Assembly: GCF_000940805.1 (NCBI RefSeq)
Contig: NZ_CP007142.1
Location: 6,362,593 to 6,426,592, forward strand
Source of the DNA: Gynuella sunshinyii YC6258
GTDB taxonomy: Bacteria > Pseudomonadota > Gammaproteobacteria > Pseudomonadales > Natronospirillaceae
DNA length: 64,000 nt
Reading direction: 5' to 3'
Within the stretch, counting starts at the first letter, position 1. Each line of letters opens with the position of its first letter. Shown here in pieces: positions 27,637-37,816 of the stretch. Both the position numbers and the translations under genes were made by a program. Below the pieces are notes generated by a model that worked only from the letters and a program-made list of their open reading frames with translations, ran no database searches and was not told the DNA's origin.

Positions 27637-28989
27637 ATGTCAGACAAAAAATCCATACACGGTATTTGGGCCAGTCGCTGGGTCTTTATTATGGCGGCAA
27701 CGGGTTCCGCTGTTGGTTTGGGTAATATCTGGAAATTTCCGTATATTACCGGCGTCAACGGTGGCGGGGCATTTGTCCTGGTATATCTGATCTGCGTTGC
27801 ACTGATCGGGCTACCAATTCTGATGGCAGAGATCATGGTCGGACGCCGGGGACGCCAAAGTCCGGTCAACTCATTGATCGATGTTGCCTCCGAATCGAAC
27901 GGATCGACCTTGTGGCAATTAATCGGTTGGGTCGGGGCTGTTGCGGGTTTATTGATTTTCGGCTTCTACTCTGTTGTTGCCGGCTGGATTCTGGAATATG
28001 CCGTCGAAATGGGCAGCGGTACATTCAATGGCAGCAATATGGAGCAGGTCGGCAATATATTCAACGCACTGCTGGCTGACCCGGGCAAAATGCTGATCTG
28101 GCATACCGTCTTTACCGTACTGACCATGGCAATTGTGGTTAAAGGTGTCAATGAAGGACTCGAACGCGGCGTCAGAATTCTCATGCCGATCCTGTTTGTC
28201 CTGTTAATCGTAGCATTCGGTTACGGTGTCAGCAGCGGTCATTTTATCGATGCCTGGCATTTCATGTTTGATTTCGAGCCCTCAAAACTGACCGCAAAGG
28301 CCGTTCTCTCAGCCCTCGGGCATGCTTTCTTCACCCTCAGTCTGGGCATGGGCACCATGATCGCCTACGGCTCTTATATGACCCAGAAAGCCTCCATCGG
28401 CAGCACCGCCTTACTTGTGGTGTTTCTGGATACCGCGGTGGCATTGATTGCCGGTCTGGCCATCTTCCCCATTGTCTTTGCCAACCAAATGGACCCCGGT
28501 CAGGGGCCTGGCCTGATGCTGGTGACACTGCCGGTTGCGTTCGGCAATATCGCCCTGGGTCAGCTGTTCGGCACCCTGTTCTTTATTCTGGTCGGCATTG
28601 CTGCCTGGACTTCCTCCATTTCATTGATGGAACCGTCGGTTGCGTTTGTGGTGGAAAAATTCAAACTGAACCGCCTGCAGGCCTGTCTCATCCTTGGAGG
28701 GCTTGGCTGGATACTGGGGATTGGCGCATTATTGTCCTTCAACAAAGGCAGTGACATTCTGTTCTTCGGCAAAAACTTCTTCGACATGCTGGACTACGTG
28801 ACTGCCAACATCATGCTGCCATTAGGTGGTCTGTTCATTGCGTTGTTTGCCGGCTGGGTGGTCAAGTCCCGGATCAGCCGGGAAGAAATGTCAGTCTCAC
28901 CGCTCGCTCATCAGTTCTGGCTGGTATTGGTACGCTTTATTGCTCCGATATTGGTGCTGATCGTCTTTATCTATAACCTGTTGCAATAA
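27637..28989 (+). CDS. Sodium:neurotransmitter symporter family (NSS) transporter
   Basis: This 450-residue inner-membrane protein has eleven or so hydrophobic helices. It opens with W-A-S-R-W-V-F-I-M-A-A-T-G-S-A-V-G-L-G-N, followed by W-K-F-P-Y, the unwound helix-1 segment that binds sodium and substrate in LeuT-fold transporters. A-E-I-M-V-G-R-R-G in helix 2 fits too. Bacterial members mostly take up amino acids with Na+; the substrate is not readable. It is monocistronic, with a hairpin after the stop. Confidence 0.9.
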   Translation: MSDKKSIHGIWASRWVFIMAATGSAVGLGNIWKFPYITGVNGGGAFVLVYLICVALIGLPILMAEIMVGRRGRQSPVNSLIDVASESNGSTLWQLIGWVGAVAGLLIFGFYSVVAGWILEYAVEMGSGTFNGSNMEQVGNIFNALLADPGKMLIWHTVFTVLTMAIVVKGVNEGLERGVRILMPILFVLLIVAFGYGVSSGHFIDAWHFMFDFEPSKLTAKAVLSALGHAFFTLSLGMGTMIAYGSYMTQKASIGSTALLVVFLDTAVALIAGLAIFPIVFANQMDPGQGPGLMLVTLPVAFGNIALGQLFGTLFFILVGIAAWTSSISLMEPSVAFVVEKFKLNRLQACLILGGLGWILGIGALLSFNKGSDILFFGKNFFDMLDYVTANIMLPLGGLFIALFAGWVVKSRISREEMSVSPLAHQFWLVLVRFIAPILVLIVFIYNLLQ

Positions 28990-28998
28990 CAACCTTCC

Positions 28999-29021
28999 GG
29001 CTCCAGCAATCGGCTGGAGCC
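28999..29021 (+). terminator. Hairpin after NSS transporter gene
   Basis: GGCTCCAGC, a 5-base loop, then GCTGGAGCC forms a perfect 9-bp stem 10 bases after the stop. The T-run is missing. Confidence 0.55.
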
Positions 29022-29244
29022 TCAAACAAATGTTCGCCCTGATGAATTGTGGCCGTATCACGAAAATGCAGTAGACCATTGCATCTACAGGCCTGCCCAT
29101 ATGATATGAGACACTTCTCACAAACCCCGACTAATCTGCTTGCTAACCATTACCTGAAGTACTATAAGTCACCTTCACATTAATGGTCAGCCAGTCTTCG
29201 ACCATCTCTGTCTCAGGAATGAATTAATCGATAAGGAGCTTTCG

Positions 29245-29307
29245 ATGCCTTTTCTCATGATGCAGTTATTTTCTGTTTTCCCAGTGAATATCACACTCAG
29301 CACCTGA
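29245..29307 (+). CDS. Possible 20-residue peptide upstream of vgrG
   Basis: ATG with an AAGGAG site opens a 20-codon frame ending TGA. The peptide is hydrophobic at the start. Its ribosome-site segment is duplicated in front of the vgrG gene at 29418, so it may be the remnant of a displaced gene start. Low support. Confidence 0.25.
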   Translation: MPFLMMQLFSVFPVNITLST

Positions 29308-29417
29308 TTATTAAAGTCATGCCTGAGGACCGGCCAGTGATTTTCCCTTCATTCCCCCGTTTTGCCTGTTGCTCATTCAGGTTATTGAATTTCTGTTTTC
29401 GATAAGGAACTTTCGAG

Positions 29418-31457
29418 ATGACCCAATCCACCGCCCCCATCGTTCATGCTGCCCGCCAGATTCTAGGCGCAGACAGCAGCCAGTTCTTTCTCAAAGTCGG
29501 CGATCTGTCTGGTGACAGTTTTCTGGTTGAGAGTGTGAAATTACAACACTGGCGTTTTCATCAGGACTTTACTCTGAAGCTGAAAGTCCTGGCCCTTAAG
29601 GATATCGACGATACCACCCTGCTGCATGCGGCAACGACCTTCCAGCTGCAAACCGGCGGCTCCCTGAAACCACTGCACGGATTGATCACCGAATGGACCG
29701 ATGCAGACGGCAATGGCGATTATCGGGGACTACAACTCACCATCTCGTCGGTCTTGAATCCGCTTCGTCATCAACAGCATAACCGGGTCTTTGTAGATCG
29801 TTCAGCGACCGACATTGCTGAAGAACTGCTGCAAAACAGCCTTGGCGATCTGGCGGGTGTCGATGTGCTCTGCCAAACCTCACCGGTGTTGCCAATGACG
29901 GTGCAATACCACGAATCCGACTACGATTTTATTCGTCGTATTCTGGCCAAAGAGGGCGTGTTTCTGAATCTGCACCAGGACGATACCCGAACAATCGTAC
30001 AACTGAGCGACGACCTGACTCAATTACCCGAGCACGAAATCACCATCAACCAGCGCTTTGCCACCAACGCCGGCGCGGCCAAAGACGACACCCATGTTTC
30101 CGCCGTCATTCAGAACCAGCAACACCATTTGTCTCAGGTTGTCCTGAATGACTATCAGCCCTGGGTCTCTGCCAGTCTGATGACCGACGCCAGCCTCGGC
30201 ACCGCTCAGGGAATCGGCACCAGCGAGCACTGGGGATTAAACTATGATTCCTCTGACAGTGGCCGGCAACTGGCCACCCGGATGGCCCAGGTCCATGACT
30301 GGCAGCGCCAGACCCTGACCATTCGCACCACCAGCCGCGAGTTCTCGCCAGGCATGTTGTTGCAATTGACAGATCATCCCCGTTTCAGTGGCGACTACCG
30401 GGTCATCGACGTTGAATACTCCGGTTCCCAGCGCGCGGCCAGCGGTGGCAGCAATGATAAAGGTTGGAGCTGTGATTTGATCGTATTGCCAGCAGACCTG
30501 CCCTGGTGTCCACCCTATGCACCAAGACAACCGCACTATGCCGCCATGAGTGCCGTGATCACCGAAGAAATCGACGACAACGGTTGTTACCGTGTGCGGC
30601 TGCCATTCGACCGCCGCGCCAACAGCGAAGGCCCTGCCAGTCCACCGATCCGCTTGATGCAACCCCTGGGTGGCAGTGACCACGGCATGCACTTCCCGCT
30701 GGCTAAAGGCACCGAAGTCTCGGTGTTATGGGAAAACGGCGACCTTGACCGCCCTTACATCCAGGGCGCGCTGTATAACGGACAGGCCGAAAACCCGGTC
30801 ACCGACGCCAACGCCAGACAGAACCTGATCCGCACCCGGGGTGACCACCGACTGCTGTTCGATGACACCCCGGACCAGGAACACATTCACCTGACCACAC
30901 CGGAAGATCAGAACCACCTGACCCTCAGCGCCGCCAGCGAAGGTCATTTTGCAGAACTGGTTTCTGAGCAGGGCGAGGTTCGTTTACGCGCCGGCAAATC
31001 CGCCACCTTTGAAAGTGGCGAGGACCAGCAGGTCACCGTCGGAGCCAATCACAGCATTCACGTACAACAGGACTACAGCCTGCAAACCGAGGAAGGACAA
31101 ATCACCGTAGCCGCCTCGACGGATATGGAATGGACCGCCGGCAAGGCCATACGGATGCACAACCGCGAACAGAATATTGAACTGCGCGCCACCAAAGCCA
31201 TGCAGTTCCAGGCCGGAAACAACTTCTGGCAGCAGGTTGACAGCGGCAACTGCGACATTCTTGTCAGTGATGGCAGTTACAGTCTGGAAACCGGTGCCGA
31301 TCAGGTATTCAACAGCCAGGGCAACAGCATCACCATCACTCAGGGCGACGCCACCGTGCAGTTGGATGGCTCCGGCAACCTGACTCTACAGGCCAACAGC
31401 ATTGAACTGACCGCAGACAGCATCGCCATCAAAGGCGGCAGCATCGGCGACAACTGA
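29418..31457 (+). CDS. vgrG: T6SS spike protein VgrG
   Basis: VgrG trimers form the tip of the type VI secretion needle and carry effectors. The 679-residue protein has a gp27-like N-terminal half (about 20-380) and a gp5-like OB fold (about 390-500, with Y-R-V-R-L-P-F-D and W-E-N-G-D-L-D-R-P-Y-I-Q-G). A long repetitive beta-needle with alternating short hydrophobic stretches follows (about 520-670), ending K-G-G-S-I-G-D-N. No extra C-terminal domain is fused. An AAGGAA site precedes the start. It lies 11 bases upstream of a second, different vgrG, so both are probably co-transcribed. No core tss genes are in the window. Confidence 0.92.
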   Translation: MTQSTAPIVHAARQILGADSSQFFLKVGDLSGDSFLVESVKLQHWRFHQDFTLKLKVLALKDIDDTTLLHAATTFQLQTGGSLKPLHGLITEWTDADGNGDYRGLQLTISSVLNPLRHQQHNRVFVDRSATDIAEELLQNSLGDLAGVDVLCQTSPVLPMTVQYHESDYDFIRRILAKEGVFLNLHQDDTRTIVQLSDDLTQLPEHEITINQRFATNAGAAKDDTHVSAVIQNQQHHLSQVVLNDYQPWVSASLMTDASLGTAQGIGTSEHWGLNYDSSDSGRQLATRMAQVHDWQRQTLTIRTTSREFSPGMLLQLTDHPRFSGDYRVIDVEYSGSQRAASGGSNDKGWSCDLIVLPADLPWCPPYAPRQPHYAAMSAVITEEIDDNGCYRVRLPFDRRANSEGPASPPIRLMQPLGGSDHGMHFPLAKGTEVSVLWENGDLDRPYIQGALYNGQAENPVTDANARQNLIRTRGDHRLLFDDTPDQEHIHLTTPEDQNHLTLSAASEGHFAELVSEQGEVRLRAGKSATFESGEDQQVTVGANHSIHVQQDYSLQTEEGQITVAASTDMEWTAGKAIRMHNREQNIELRATKAMQFQAGNNFWQQVDSGNCDILVSDGSYSLETGADQVFNSQGNSITITQGDATVQLDGSGNLTLQANSIELTADSIAIKGGSIGDN

Positions 31458-31468
31458 GGGCGGCCACG

Positions 31469-33493
31469 ATGACATTTACCGAAATCACCCTCACCCTCGC
31501 CAGCGGCACCCAATTACCGGTGCAGTACATGGAAGGCTGGGAAGATCTGAACCAGCCGACCCGGCTGGAAATTAACTGTCCGATCACCGAGCTGTATGAG
31601 GATACCGATGCATTGCTCGGCCAGGCCGTCACAGTCTCCATGCAGGCTGGCGATCACCAGCGTGTCTGGCAGCTGGTCATCGACCGTATTCAATACCACA
31701 GCGACGGTGCCGGCGAGTACTGGCAATTCTACCTCTGCTCCAAGCTGCTTTGGGGCAGACGCCTGCAACGCACCCGCTTATTTATGGACCTCAACCGCGA
31801 ACAGGTATTACGGCAACTGTTGCGCGAATGCGGTTATCAGGACTTCGAGGTGGAATTGGCCCTCGACCCGGTACCTGCACCCAAAGGGCCATACCTGCAA
31901 GCCCAGGAAGACAACCTGCAATGTTTCCACCGCCTGCTCGCCGAAGTGGGCGGCATTTACTGGCTCGAACACCATCCCGAGCGCAACCATGAAACTCTGG
32001 TCATCCGTAACAACCCTGGCATCAGCCCTTATCTCGAACAGGTCCAATGGGCGCAGGTGGTGTCCGGACTGGCACCCGATGCCCAGCTCAACCGCATCAC
32101 CAAAGCCATGCGCCGGGTGACCGGACGCCGTCGTCGTTATGGCCATGCGGTCAAAGGCGACACTCGCTCACTGAGCCGGGATGACGCCAACGTACAGGGT
32201 TTCGAACCGCCCCTGTCACGTTCCGAAGCCGAACAACGGGCCTTGTTCCAACAACAGGCCGACGAACAGTTCGACTGGCAACTGGAACTGCACAGCTTTC
32301 AACCCCTGCTCGCCGTTGGCTATACCCTGGTACTCGATGCCTCGCAACTGCCCGTCGCCGAAAGTGGGGAATTCCGTCTTCATAAGGTCCGTCACCATGC
32401 CCGTACCGCTGGTAGCGGTTATGGCCTGCGCTATCACAACGAAGCCTGGGTCATTCGCCGGACCACACCGGTCCGCCTGACCCTGGCGGAACAGGCCGAC
32501 AAACCGTTGCTGTTTCCGGCCCGGATCGAGAGTCACCATGACTACGCCGAACTCAGTGCCGACGGTCGTTACTACCTGCGTCCGGCTTTTGATCAGAGCG
32601 GCAAACCCATCGCCCAGGCCAGCCCGCTGCTGGAGCGTGTCAGTATTTACGCCAGCCCGGAGACCGATGACGCACCTTCGGCCGGCTGGCATTTTCCTTT
32701 ACTGGATCAAAGTACCGTGCTGGTCAGCTGCCTGAACAACGATCCCGCCCGCATGGCCATTTTAGGCTTCATCCCCAACCGGCGGCAGATCGGACCAGTG
32801 ACCAGCGACAACGCCAGCCAGTCCCGGATTGTCACGCCGAGTCAGAACGAACTGCTGTTCGACGATGATCCCTATGTCAACCGCATCGCCCTGTTCACCT
32901 TCGACGGTCAAAACCAGTGCGAACTGTGCGCCCAGAACGAAGCCGCCTTCGCCGGCATCCTCAGCCAATACGGCAGCCTGCGCCTGACCGCCGGCACCCG
33001 GTTACTGATCAACACAGGTGAACACCTCAACGAACGCATCGGCCAGCACCGCGCTATACAGGTCACACAAAACAGCGAACTGCGCACCGAACAAGGCGCC
33101 ATTCGTCATCAGGCTGCGACCGAAATAAACCTCAGCGCACAACAGAACATCTACCACAACAGCGAGGGTGACTACAGCCTCCAGGCCGCCGATGGCGATA
33201 TCCAGATCACCGTCGGCGACGGCTTCAACACCGAAGTCAGCGGCGGCGACATGCAGGTTAAAGTCGCCGCCAACGCCACCCACCAGATCAATGGCACCAT
33301 CCACCTGAGCAGCCAGGGCGGCAACATCATCATCACCGACGGCACCGGCGGCATACAACTCGACGCCGCCGGCAACCTCAAACTCTGGGGCAAAAAAATC
33401 ACCCTCAACGGCCAGAGCGGCACCCAGCTGAATGGCGACATCAGCTATGAAACCGGTGGCGGGAATGAGCCGGAGAGTGTGGCGGCGGTGGAG
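31469..33493 (+). repeat. Repeated vgrG core, copy 1
   Basis: About 2.0 kb nearly identical at DNA level to 38606-40628 and 49820-51843. All three copies diverge immediately after the same GAG codon of V-A-A-V-E. Copy 1 is the only one with an uninterrupted frame. Confidence 0.9.
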
Positions 33494-34066
33494 ATTCCGG
33501 ACATACCGGAGACGCTGGAACTGGTGGATGAACTGGCACCGCGTATTGATGATATCAACTGGCAGGCCCGCACAGTTCTGATTGGTCAACCGGCAGAGCT
33601 TCATATTGCCGTCACCCATTTAATGAAAGACTCGACCCTGAACGTCACCATCGAGCAAGTCAACCCCGATGGTTCGACTCAGGTCGTCGACACTCTCAGC
33701 CACACAGTAACAGAAGCCAATGGCATCATTGCGCTATCCTGGCAAACACCTCAGCATACCGCTGAGCCTGAAAACCGCCATGCCTCTGAAGGCCTGAAAC
33801 CTTATTACTACCGAGCCAAAGCAGAATGCGGCAGCGCACTATTCGAGTGGTCGGATAACCTGCAAATCAATATCAACCTTAAAGTCGACATGACCGAAAT
33901 GGCCGGTCAACAGTACGAGGATGGAACCTTGATCCAGTTAGTCACAGCTGATCAACAGCATCATGAAGGCGAGATACGCCATCAAACTGTCTGGTTTAAC
34001 AATGTCGCCAGTGGCGGCTGCAGCCTGCGGGTACTGGGCGCTGTCAACACACACAGGGAGGCCTGA
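31469..34066 (+). CDS. VgrG with C-terminal beta-rich extension (intact copy of the repeated type)
   Basis: This 865-residue protein is the only undamaged member of three copies. Residues 1-370 form the gp27-like part, about 375-480 the OB fold and 520-660 the beta-needle with repeated Q-N-I, G-D-I-Q-I-T and G-G-I-Q-L-D units. The core common to all copies ends at Glu675 (V-A-A-V-E). A unique tail of about 190 residues then looks Ig-like or beta-sandwich and may recruit cargo. The next gene starts directly after the stop (TGA-ATG) and is the likely cargo. The start fits that of the other copies (M-T-F-T-E-I-T-L). Confidence 0.88.
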   Translation: MTFTEITLTLASGTQLPVQYMEGWEDLNQPTRLEINCPITELYEDTDALLGQAVTVSMQAGDHQRVWQLVIDRIQYHSDGAGEYWQFYLCSKLLWGRRLQRTRLFMDLNREQVLRQLLRECGYQDFEVELALDPVPAPKGPYLQAQEDNLQCFHRLLAEVGGIYWLEHHPERNHETLVIRNNPGISPYLEQVQWAQVVSGLAPDAQLNRITKAMRRVTGRRRRYGHAVKGDTRSLSRDDANVQGFEPPLSRSEAEQRALFQQQADEQFDWQLELHSFQPLLAVGYTLVLDASQLPVAESGEFRLHKVRHHARTAGSGYGLRYHNEAWVIRRTTPVRLTLAEQADKPLLFPARIESHHDYAELSADGRYYLRPAFDQSGKPIAQASPLLERVSIYASPETDDAPSAGWHFPLLDQSTVLVSCLNNDPARMAILGFIPNRRQIGPVTSDNASQSRIVTPSQNELLFDDDPYVNRIALFTFDGQNQCELCAQNEAAFAGILSQYGSLRLTAGTRLLINTGEHLNERIGQHRAIQVTQNSELRTEQGAIRHQAATEINLSAQQNIYHNSEGDYSLQAADGDIQITVGDGFNTEVSGGDMQVKVAANATHQINGTIHLSSQGGNIIITDGTGGIQLDAAGNLKLWGKKITLNGQSGTQLNGDISYETGGGNEPESVAAVEIPDIPETLELVDELAPRIDDINWQARTVLIGQPAELHIAVTHLMKDSTLNVTIEQVNPDGSTQVVDTLSHTVTEANGIIALSWQTPQHTAEPENRHASEGLKPYYYRAKAECGSALFEWSDNLQININLKVDMTEMAGQQYEDGTLIQLVTADQQHHEGEIRHQTVWFNNVASGGCSLRVLGAVNTHREA

Positions 34067-36901
34067 ATGACGGATTCTCATACCAGCACGTTACACCATA
34101 ACTTACCCCCCAGCAGTGAACCGCTGGTCATTAAACCGACGGCACTTGAAAATGAACAGGCACTGGCCGAGGTACTGTATTGCCCGGAGCAGCATAGTCT
34201 GGTCACGTTATCCGCAACGGATCTGGATATCCTCAACGACTATGCCCAACAATACAATCAGCCCGTTGAGCAGTTGCTCAAAGCACAGCAAAACGGCACA
34301 GATGCCCAAAAACAGCAGGCAAAAGCAGCCGTAAGCCAGAAGCTCGATGCCCTTGTAAAAGGCGGAGGTATCGGCGATGTGCAGTGGTACGAGCTGCATT
34401 CACTCAACAAGAAGCGCAAAATCTACCTGATGCCGGGTGAATTTCTGGCCTATCACAAACATCTCAAGATCCGGCGTTTTTATCCACTTGAAGGCCAGCC
34501 CGGCGATATCAACAATGCCTTTGGGTCACTCAAAACCCCAACCGGTGATATCGATCCGGAGAAATTCAAAGATGCCTTCAAACAAGCCACCGCTGAAATC
34601 AAAGCCGAATGGAACATCAAGTCCGGTCAGGTCTCTGTCAAAACCATTATGCCCGGTCTGGCCGCCTGGTTGCTGGACGATGAACTGACTGCGCTGGATA
34701 ACTGGATTGCCGGCATTAACGAAACCCTCAAATGGCAGAGCAGCGCCTCCGATAAACGCCGCAAGGTTATCCTGGAGCATTTACAGGCAGAGCCTTTGAC
34801 GCTGGAAGATTACAGTAAAGCCAATCGATTAGCGCAGGAAACATGGGATAAAGAGAATCCTATCGCAGGTTACACATTCGATCTCCTACGAAAGGCACCA
34901 CAAATAAAGGGTCAAAAATACAATTCAGCTCGTCAGGATTTGATCCACACTGTTGAACAGATTCCCCTGCCAACCGCCCGCTGGGATGCCAGTGCCGAAG
35001 CCAACCTGATGCGTTACAGCATGGGAGCCAGCACCGGTCTGGCCATGGATCTGACCAAAGGGGTGATCTGTGCCGAAGCAAAAGCGGAAATGGATATTGC
35101 CCTGGCAGAGGGTAAACTGCAGGGAGCCCTGTACTATCCGGACACCAGCGGCCATGAAGCCAAAGTCACCATGACGGTGAAAACCAAAAAAGGGGATTGG
35201 CAAGTCTTTGATCGCGCTGTGCCGAATCAGGTGCATTTTGATGTGGATTCGGAATTTATCAACTTGTGGGCAGTCACAGATATTTTTGAAAGCCTGCGTC
35301 ACTGGGAACTGTTGAAAAAAACCATCGGTCAGAACAAATACCAACTCACCATTATCGGCCATACCAGCGCCCCTGGTACAAGAGAGTATAACCGTCGTCT
35401 CAGCCAGCGCCGTGCCCAGGTCGTCTATGGGTTATTGAGCAATAACCCCCGAATCTGGGAAATCATGTTTATTGATCAGCATTGGGGCGACGTGGAGCGA
35501 ATCTATATGCGCACGGCGATTCAAAAACTGATGCCTCAGTCAGATCAGCAGCAGACTGATCGGCAACTGATCAGTGCGTATTTCAAGGTCTGCCACAACT
35601 ATTATCAGCTGGGCGATTTAAAACTGCCAACACTGGTCCAGCAGGAGTTTGCCCGTAACTACATTCTGCCTCTGGGCGAAACCGAACTTATGATTGATAC
35701 CCCGCAGGAAGAGCGATTGAACCGCAGGGTTGAATTTGTGTTGTATGAACTGGTCGGGGAAACAGCAACCGAAGCACAGGAAAACGTCAGCTTCGGGCAT
35801 CTGCGTTTAAAATTTGAAGGCCATGTCGGAGGATATGTCGGCGTCAATGCCAGTGTCTCTGCAGCGATCAGCATCAATGCCAGGCAGGGAAGCATGGAGT
35901 TTCAGGGCACCCAGGCAGAGAGTTCCCGTAAAGAAAGCCCGGCGATGGCTGAAGGGAAGTTTGCGGCCTTTGCGGGTGCCAAAGTCGAAGCCGGCCTGAA
36001 AGCCGCGCTGGACTGGCGTAAGCCGCAGGAACACAAGCAAGCGATGCCCGACTGGAACACCCTTGGCTCCCTGGGTTACATCGTCAACGGCTATCTGGGG
36101 GCGGCACTGCAGGGCAGCTTTCAGATTGGCTATGACACCCAGATTCAACGTTTTGTCATCCGGGCTCAGGCCAGTTTATGCATTGGTGCCGGTGCCGGTG
36201 GTAAAGTGGATTTTACTGTGGATGCCAAACAGGTCTGGGCGTTTATTGATCTGGTATACAACCAATTGCGCAAGGCTGATTTCAGTGTCATCGACTTCTT
36301 TCAGGATGAAATTTATGACCGTTTTGTAGCATGGTCTTATGAATTGATGAAACAAGGATATCTGTTTCAGGGCATGGCTATGCGGGGCGGTATTGAAGTG
36401 GCCAATCAAGCGGTACAGCTTCTGGATGTAGGTAGTAATATCTATGAATCTTTTGCAACCAGCGAAAACGAATCCGATTCTCTGGAGCAATTGATCGACT
36501 ACCTGAAGCACCATGCCAGTGCCGCCCGATATGCACCACCTGAGGTGAAAGGCCGGGTATTGTACCGGCTGCTCGAAACCGAGGAAACCTGGTGGCATCG
36601 CTGGGGGTTGACTGACTATGATCGGGAACGGGAAGAGGCCGTGCAATTTCTGTTAACCGAAGGCGTTGTCAGCAAACGTGAGTATCAGGAAGTACTGGAA
36701 CATACACTTGGCCGCTCAATCGCCGGCCGCAGCGAAGCCGAAAAATGCCGCCATGCCAGTCAGGTACAAGAGACTCTGTTGAACTTTATGAATGACAAGG
36801 AAGATCGCGCGGCCCTGACCCAATGGTGGGACACACTGCCCGATCCCGGACAGTGCAGCTGCTCATCACTTCAGAGTGGACTCAACCCCTTCCACCGGTA
36901 A
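34067..36901 (+). CDS. Large T6SS cargo protein with OmpA-like domain (candidate effector)
   Basis: This 944-residue protein starts right after the vgrG stop, the usual place for cargo. Residues 1-380 are unassigned. An OmpA-like peptidoglycan-binding segment spans about 389-560: V-H-F-D-V-D-S, then G-H-T-S-A-P-G and S-Q-R-R-A-Q-V-V, and later N-R-R-V-E-F-V, with an insertion in between. Residues 575-720 are rich in Gly/Ala beta-like stretches (V-G-V-N-A-S-V-S-A-A, I-G-A-G-A-G-G-K) that could insert in membranes, but this is inference. The C-terminal part is helical. A convergent lipoprotein gene overlaps the 3' end by 36 bases and is a candidate immunity gene. No catalytic motif was recognised. 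Confidence 0.65.
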   Translation: MTDSHTSTLHHNLPPSSEPLVIKPTALENEQALAEVLYCPEQHSLVTLSATDLDILNDYAQQYNQPVEQLLKAQQNGTDAQKQQAKAAVSQKLDALVKGGGIGDVQWYELHSLNKKRKIYLMPGEFLAYHKHLKIRRFYPLEGQPGDINNAFGSLKTPTGDIDPEKFKDAFKQATAEIKAEWNIKSGQVSVKTIMPGLAAWLLDDELTALDNWIAGINETLKWQSSASDKRRKVILEHLQAEPLTLEDYSKANRLAQETWDKENPIAGYTFDLLRKAPQIKGQKYNSARQDLIHTVEQIPLPTARWDASAEANLMRYSMGASTGLAMDLTKGVICAEAKAEMDIALAEGKLQGALYYPDTSGHEAKVTMTVKTKKGDWQVFDRAVPNQVHFDVDSEFINLWAVTDIFESLRHWELLKKTIGQNKYQLTIIGHTSAPGTREYNRRLSQRRAQVVYGLLSNNPRIWEIMFIDQHWGDVERIYMRTAIQKLMPQSDQQQTDRQLISAYFKVCHNYYQLGDLKLPTLVQQEFARNYILPLGETELMIDTPQEERLNRRVEFVLYELVGETATEAQENVSFGHLRLKFEGHVGGYVGVNASVSAAISINARQGSMEFQGTQAESSRKESPAMAEGKFAAFAGAKVEAGLKAALDWRKPQEHKQAMPDWNTLGSLGYIVNGYLGAALQGSFQIGYDTQIQRFVIRAQASLCIGAGAGGKVDFTVDAKQVWAFIDLVYNQLRKADFSVIDFFQDEIYDRFVAWSYELMKQGYLFQGMAMRGGIEVANQAVQLLDVGSNIYESFATSENESDSLEQLIDYLKHHASAARYAPPEVKGRVLYRLLETEETWWHRWGLTDYDREREEAVQFLLTEGVVSKREYQEVLEHTLGRSIAGRSEAEKCRHASQVQETLLNFMNDKEDRAALTQWWDTLPDPGQCSCSSLQSGLNPFHR

Positions 36902-37816
36902 TGCAGACCAACGGGGTAATGGCTCTTCACTGTGGATGGCACAGCGAAAGCCATTGCCTCCGGTAAATTCTGGAGGCCTGGAAATCCGCCGAAATACTGT
37001 ATTGGCAGTCCAGTCGGAATTCGCGGTACCAAAGCCTCTTGAGACTTTGACTCCAGATCGTTCTTCACTTGGTCCTATTGGATTTTTTTCTGGTGAGTGC
37101 AAATAGTAGTTAGGTATATACCAATCCCTTACCCACTCATTCACATTACCGGTCATATCGTATAACCCCAGAGGATTGGGCGGGTACGTCCCTGGAGGAT
37201 CTGGCTGAATGCCATGATGGTGGGGTCGATAATTACGGCCCGGCTCCAACTCACCGTTATCTGTGGCATACCGGACCGCCATGCCCCGACTGCGGGCAGC
37301 ATATTCCCACTGGGCCTCCGTGGGTAAATCAAAGGGTAAACCTGTAATCTTGCCCAGCCATTGGCAATAAGCCTGAGCGTCGTACCAATTTACCCCCAGG
37401 TTCACTGGATATTCTTTTTCAATAAATCTCGAACGACCTCTTAGATCCTCCCGAACCAATGGCAATCCATTCGCTTCGGTATAGGTATCATACTCAGCAT
37501 ACGTCGTTTCATATTGGTTGAGATAAAAACCACTTAAGGTGACCTTATGCCGTTCGATGCAATCCATATCACACCCAAAAGGCATTCGATAACTCATGCT
37601 GCCATCGGCCATCGGCACCCACTCACCCTGTGGATTGGTTTCAGGGACTTCATACCCCACATCCCCCATCACAAAACTGCCGCCTTCCACATACACCATA
37701 TGCTTCAAGGTCTGTTTGATCAGGGCTTTCACCTCCGGGGAATAAGGTGACTCATCGCCACAGGCGGGCAGGGTCAGGGAGAGCAGTGCCAATAGGAAGA
37801 ACAAAGGTGATTTCAT
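36866..37816 (-). CDS. FGE/SUMF1-family lipoprotein (candidate immunity or accessory protein)
   Basis: From the ATG at 37816 the protein has 316 residues. The signal peptide ends in a lipobox (L-T-L-P-A-C19-G), so it is probably a periplasm-facing lipoprotein. The body has formylglycine-generating-enzyme-like motifs: G-G-S-F-V-M-G, L-P-T-E-A-Q-W-E-Y-A-A-R, G-N-V-N-E-W-V-R-D-W and G-F-R-C-A. Family members include sulfatase-maturing enzymes and many non-enzymatic C-type-lectin-like proteins. Convergent placement on the end of the OmpA-domain cargo gene and the periplasmic location suggest immunity. A 47-codon duplicate of its 5' end lies at 49407-49550. Confidence 0.75.
   Translation of the reverse strand: MKSPLFFLLALLSLTLPACGDESPYSPEVKALIKQTLKHMVYVEGGSFVMGDVGYEVPETNPQGEWVPMADGSMSYRMPFGCDMDCIERHKVTLSGFYLNQYETTYAEYDTYTEANGLPLVREDLRGRSRFIEKEYPVNLGVNWYDAQAYCQWLGKITGLPFDLPTEAQWEYAARSRGMAVRYATDNGELEPGRNYRPHHHGIQPDPPGTYPPNPLGLYDMTGNVNEWVRDWYIPNYYLHSPEKNPIGPSEERSGVKVSRGFGTANSDWTANTVFRRISRPPEFTGGNGFRCAIHSEEPLPRWSALPVEGVESTLK

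Larger units (their letters stand above)
28990..29417. other. Left boundary of the T6SS cargo island
   Basis: This 428-base region contains the transporter terminator, a 20-codon ORF (29245-29307) and the vgrG promoter area. A segment around the ribosome site is present twice (CGATAAGGAGCTTTCGA at 29228-29244 and CGATAAGGAACTTTCGA at 29400-29416). Confidence 0.45.

Noticed and set aside
30024..33619. Long antisense ORFs opposite the vgrG genes
   Set aside because: They mirror the codon structure of the vgrG frames, recur opposite every vgrG copy and lack start signals.
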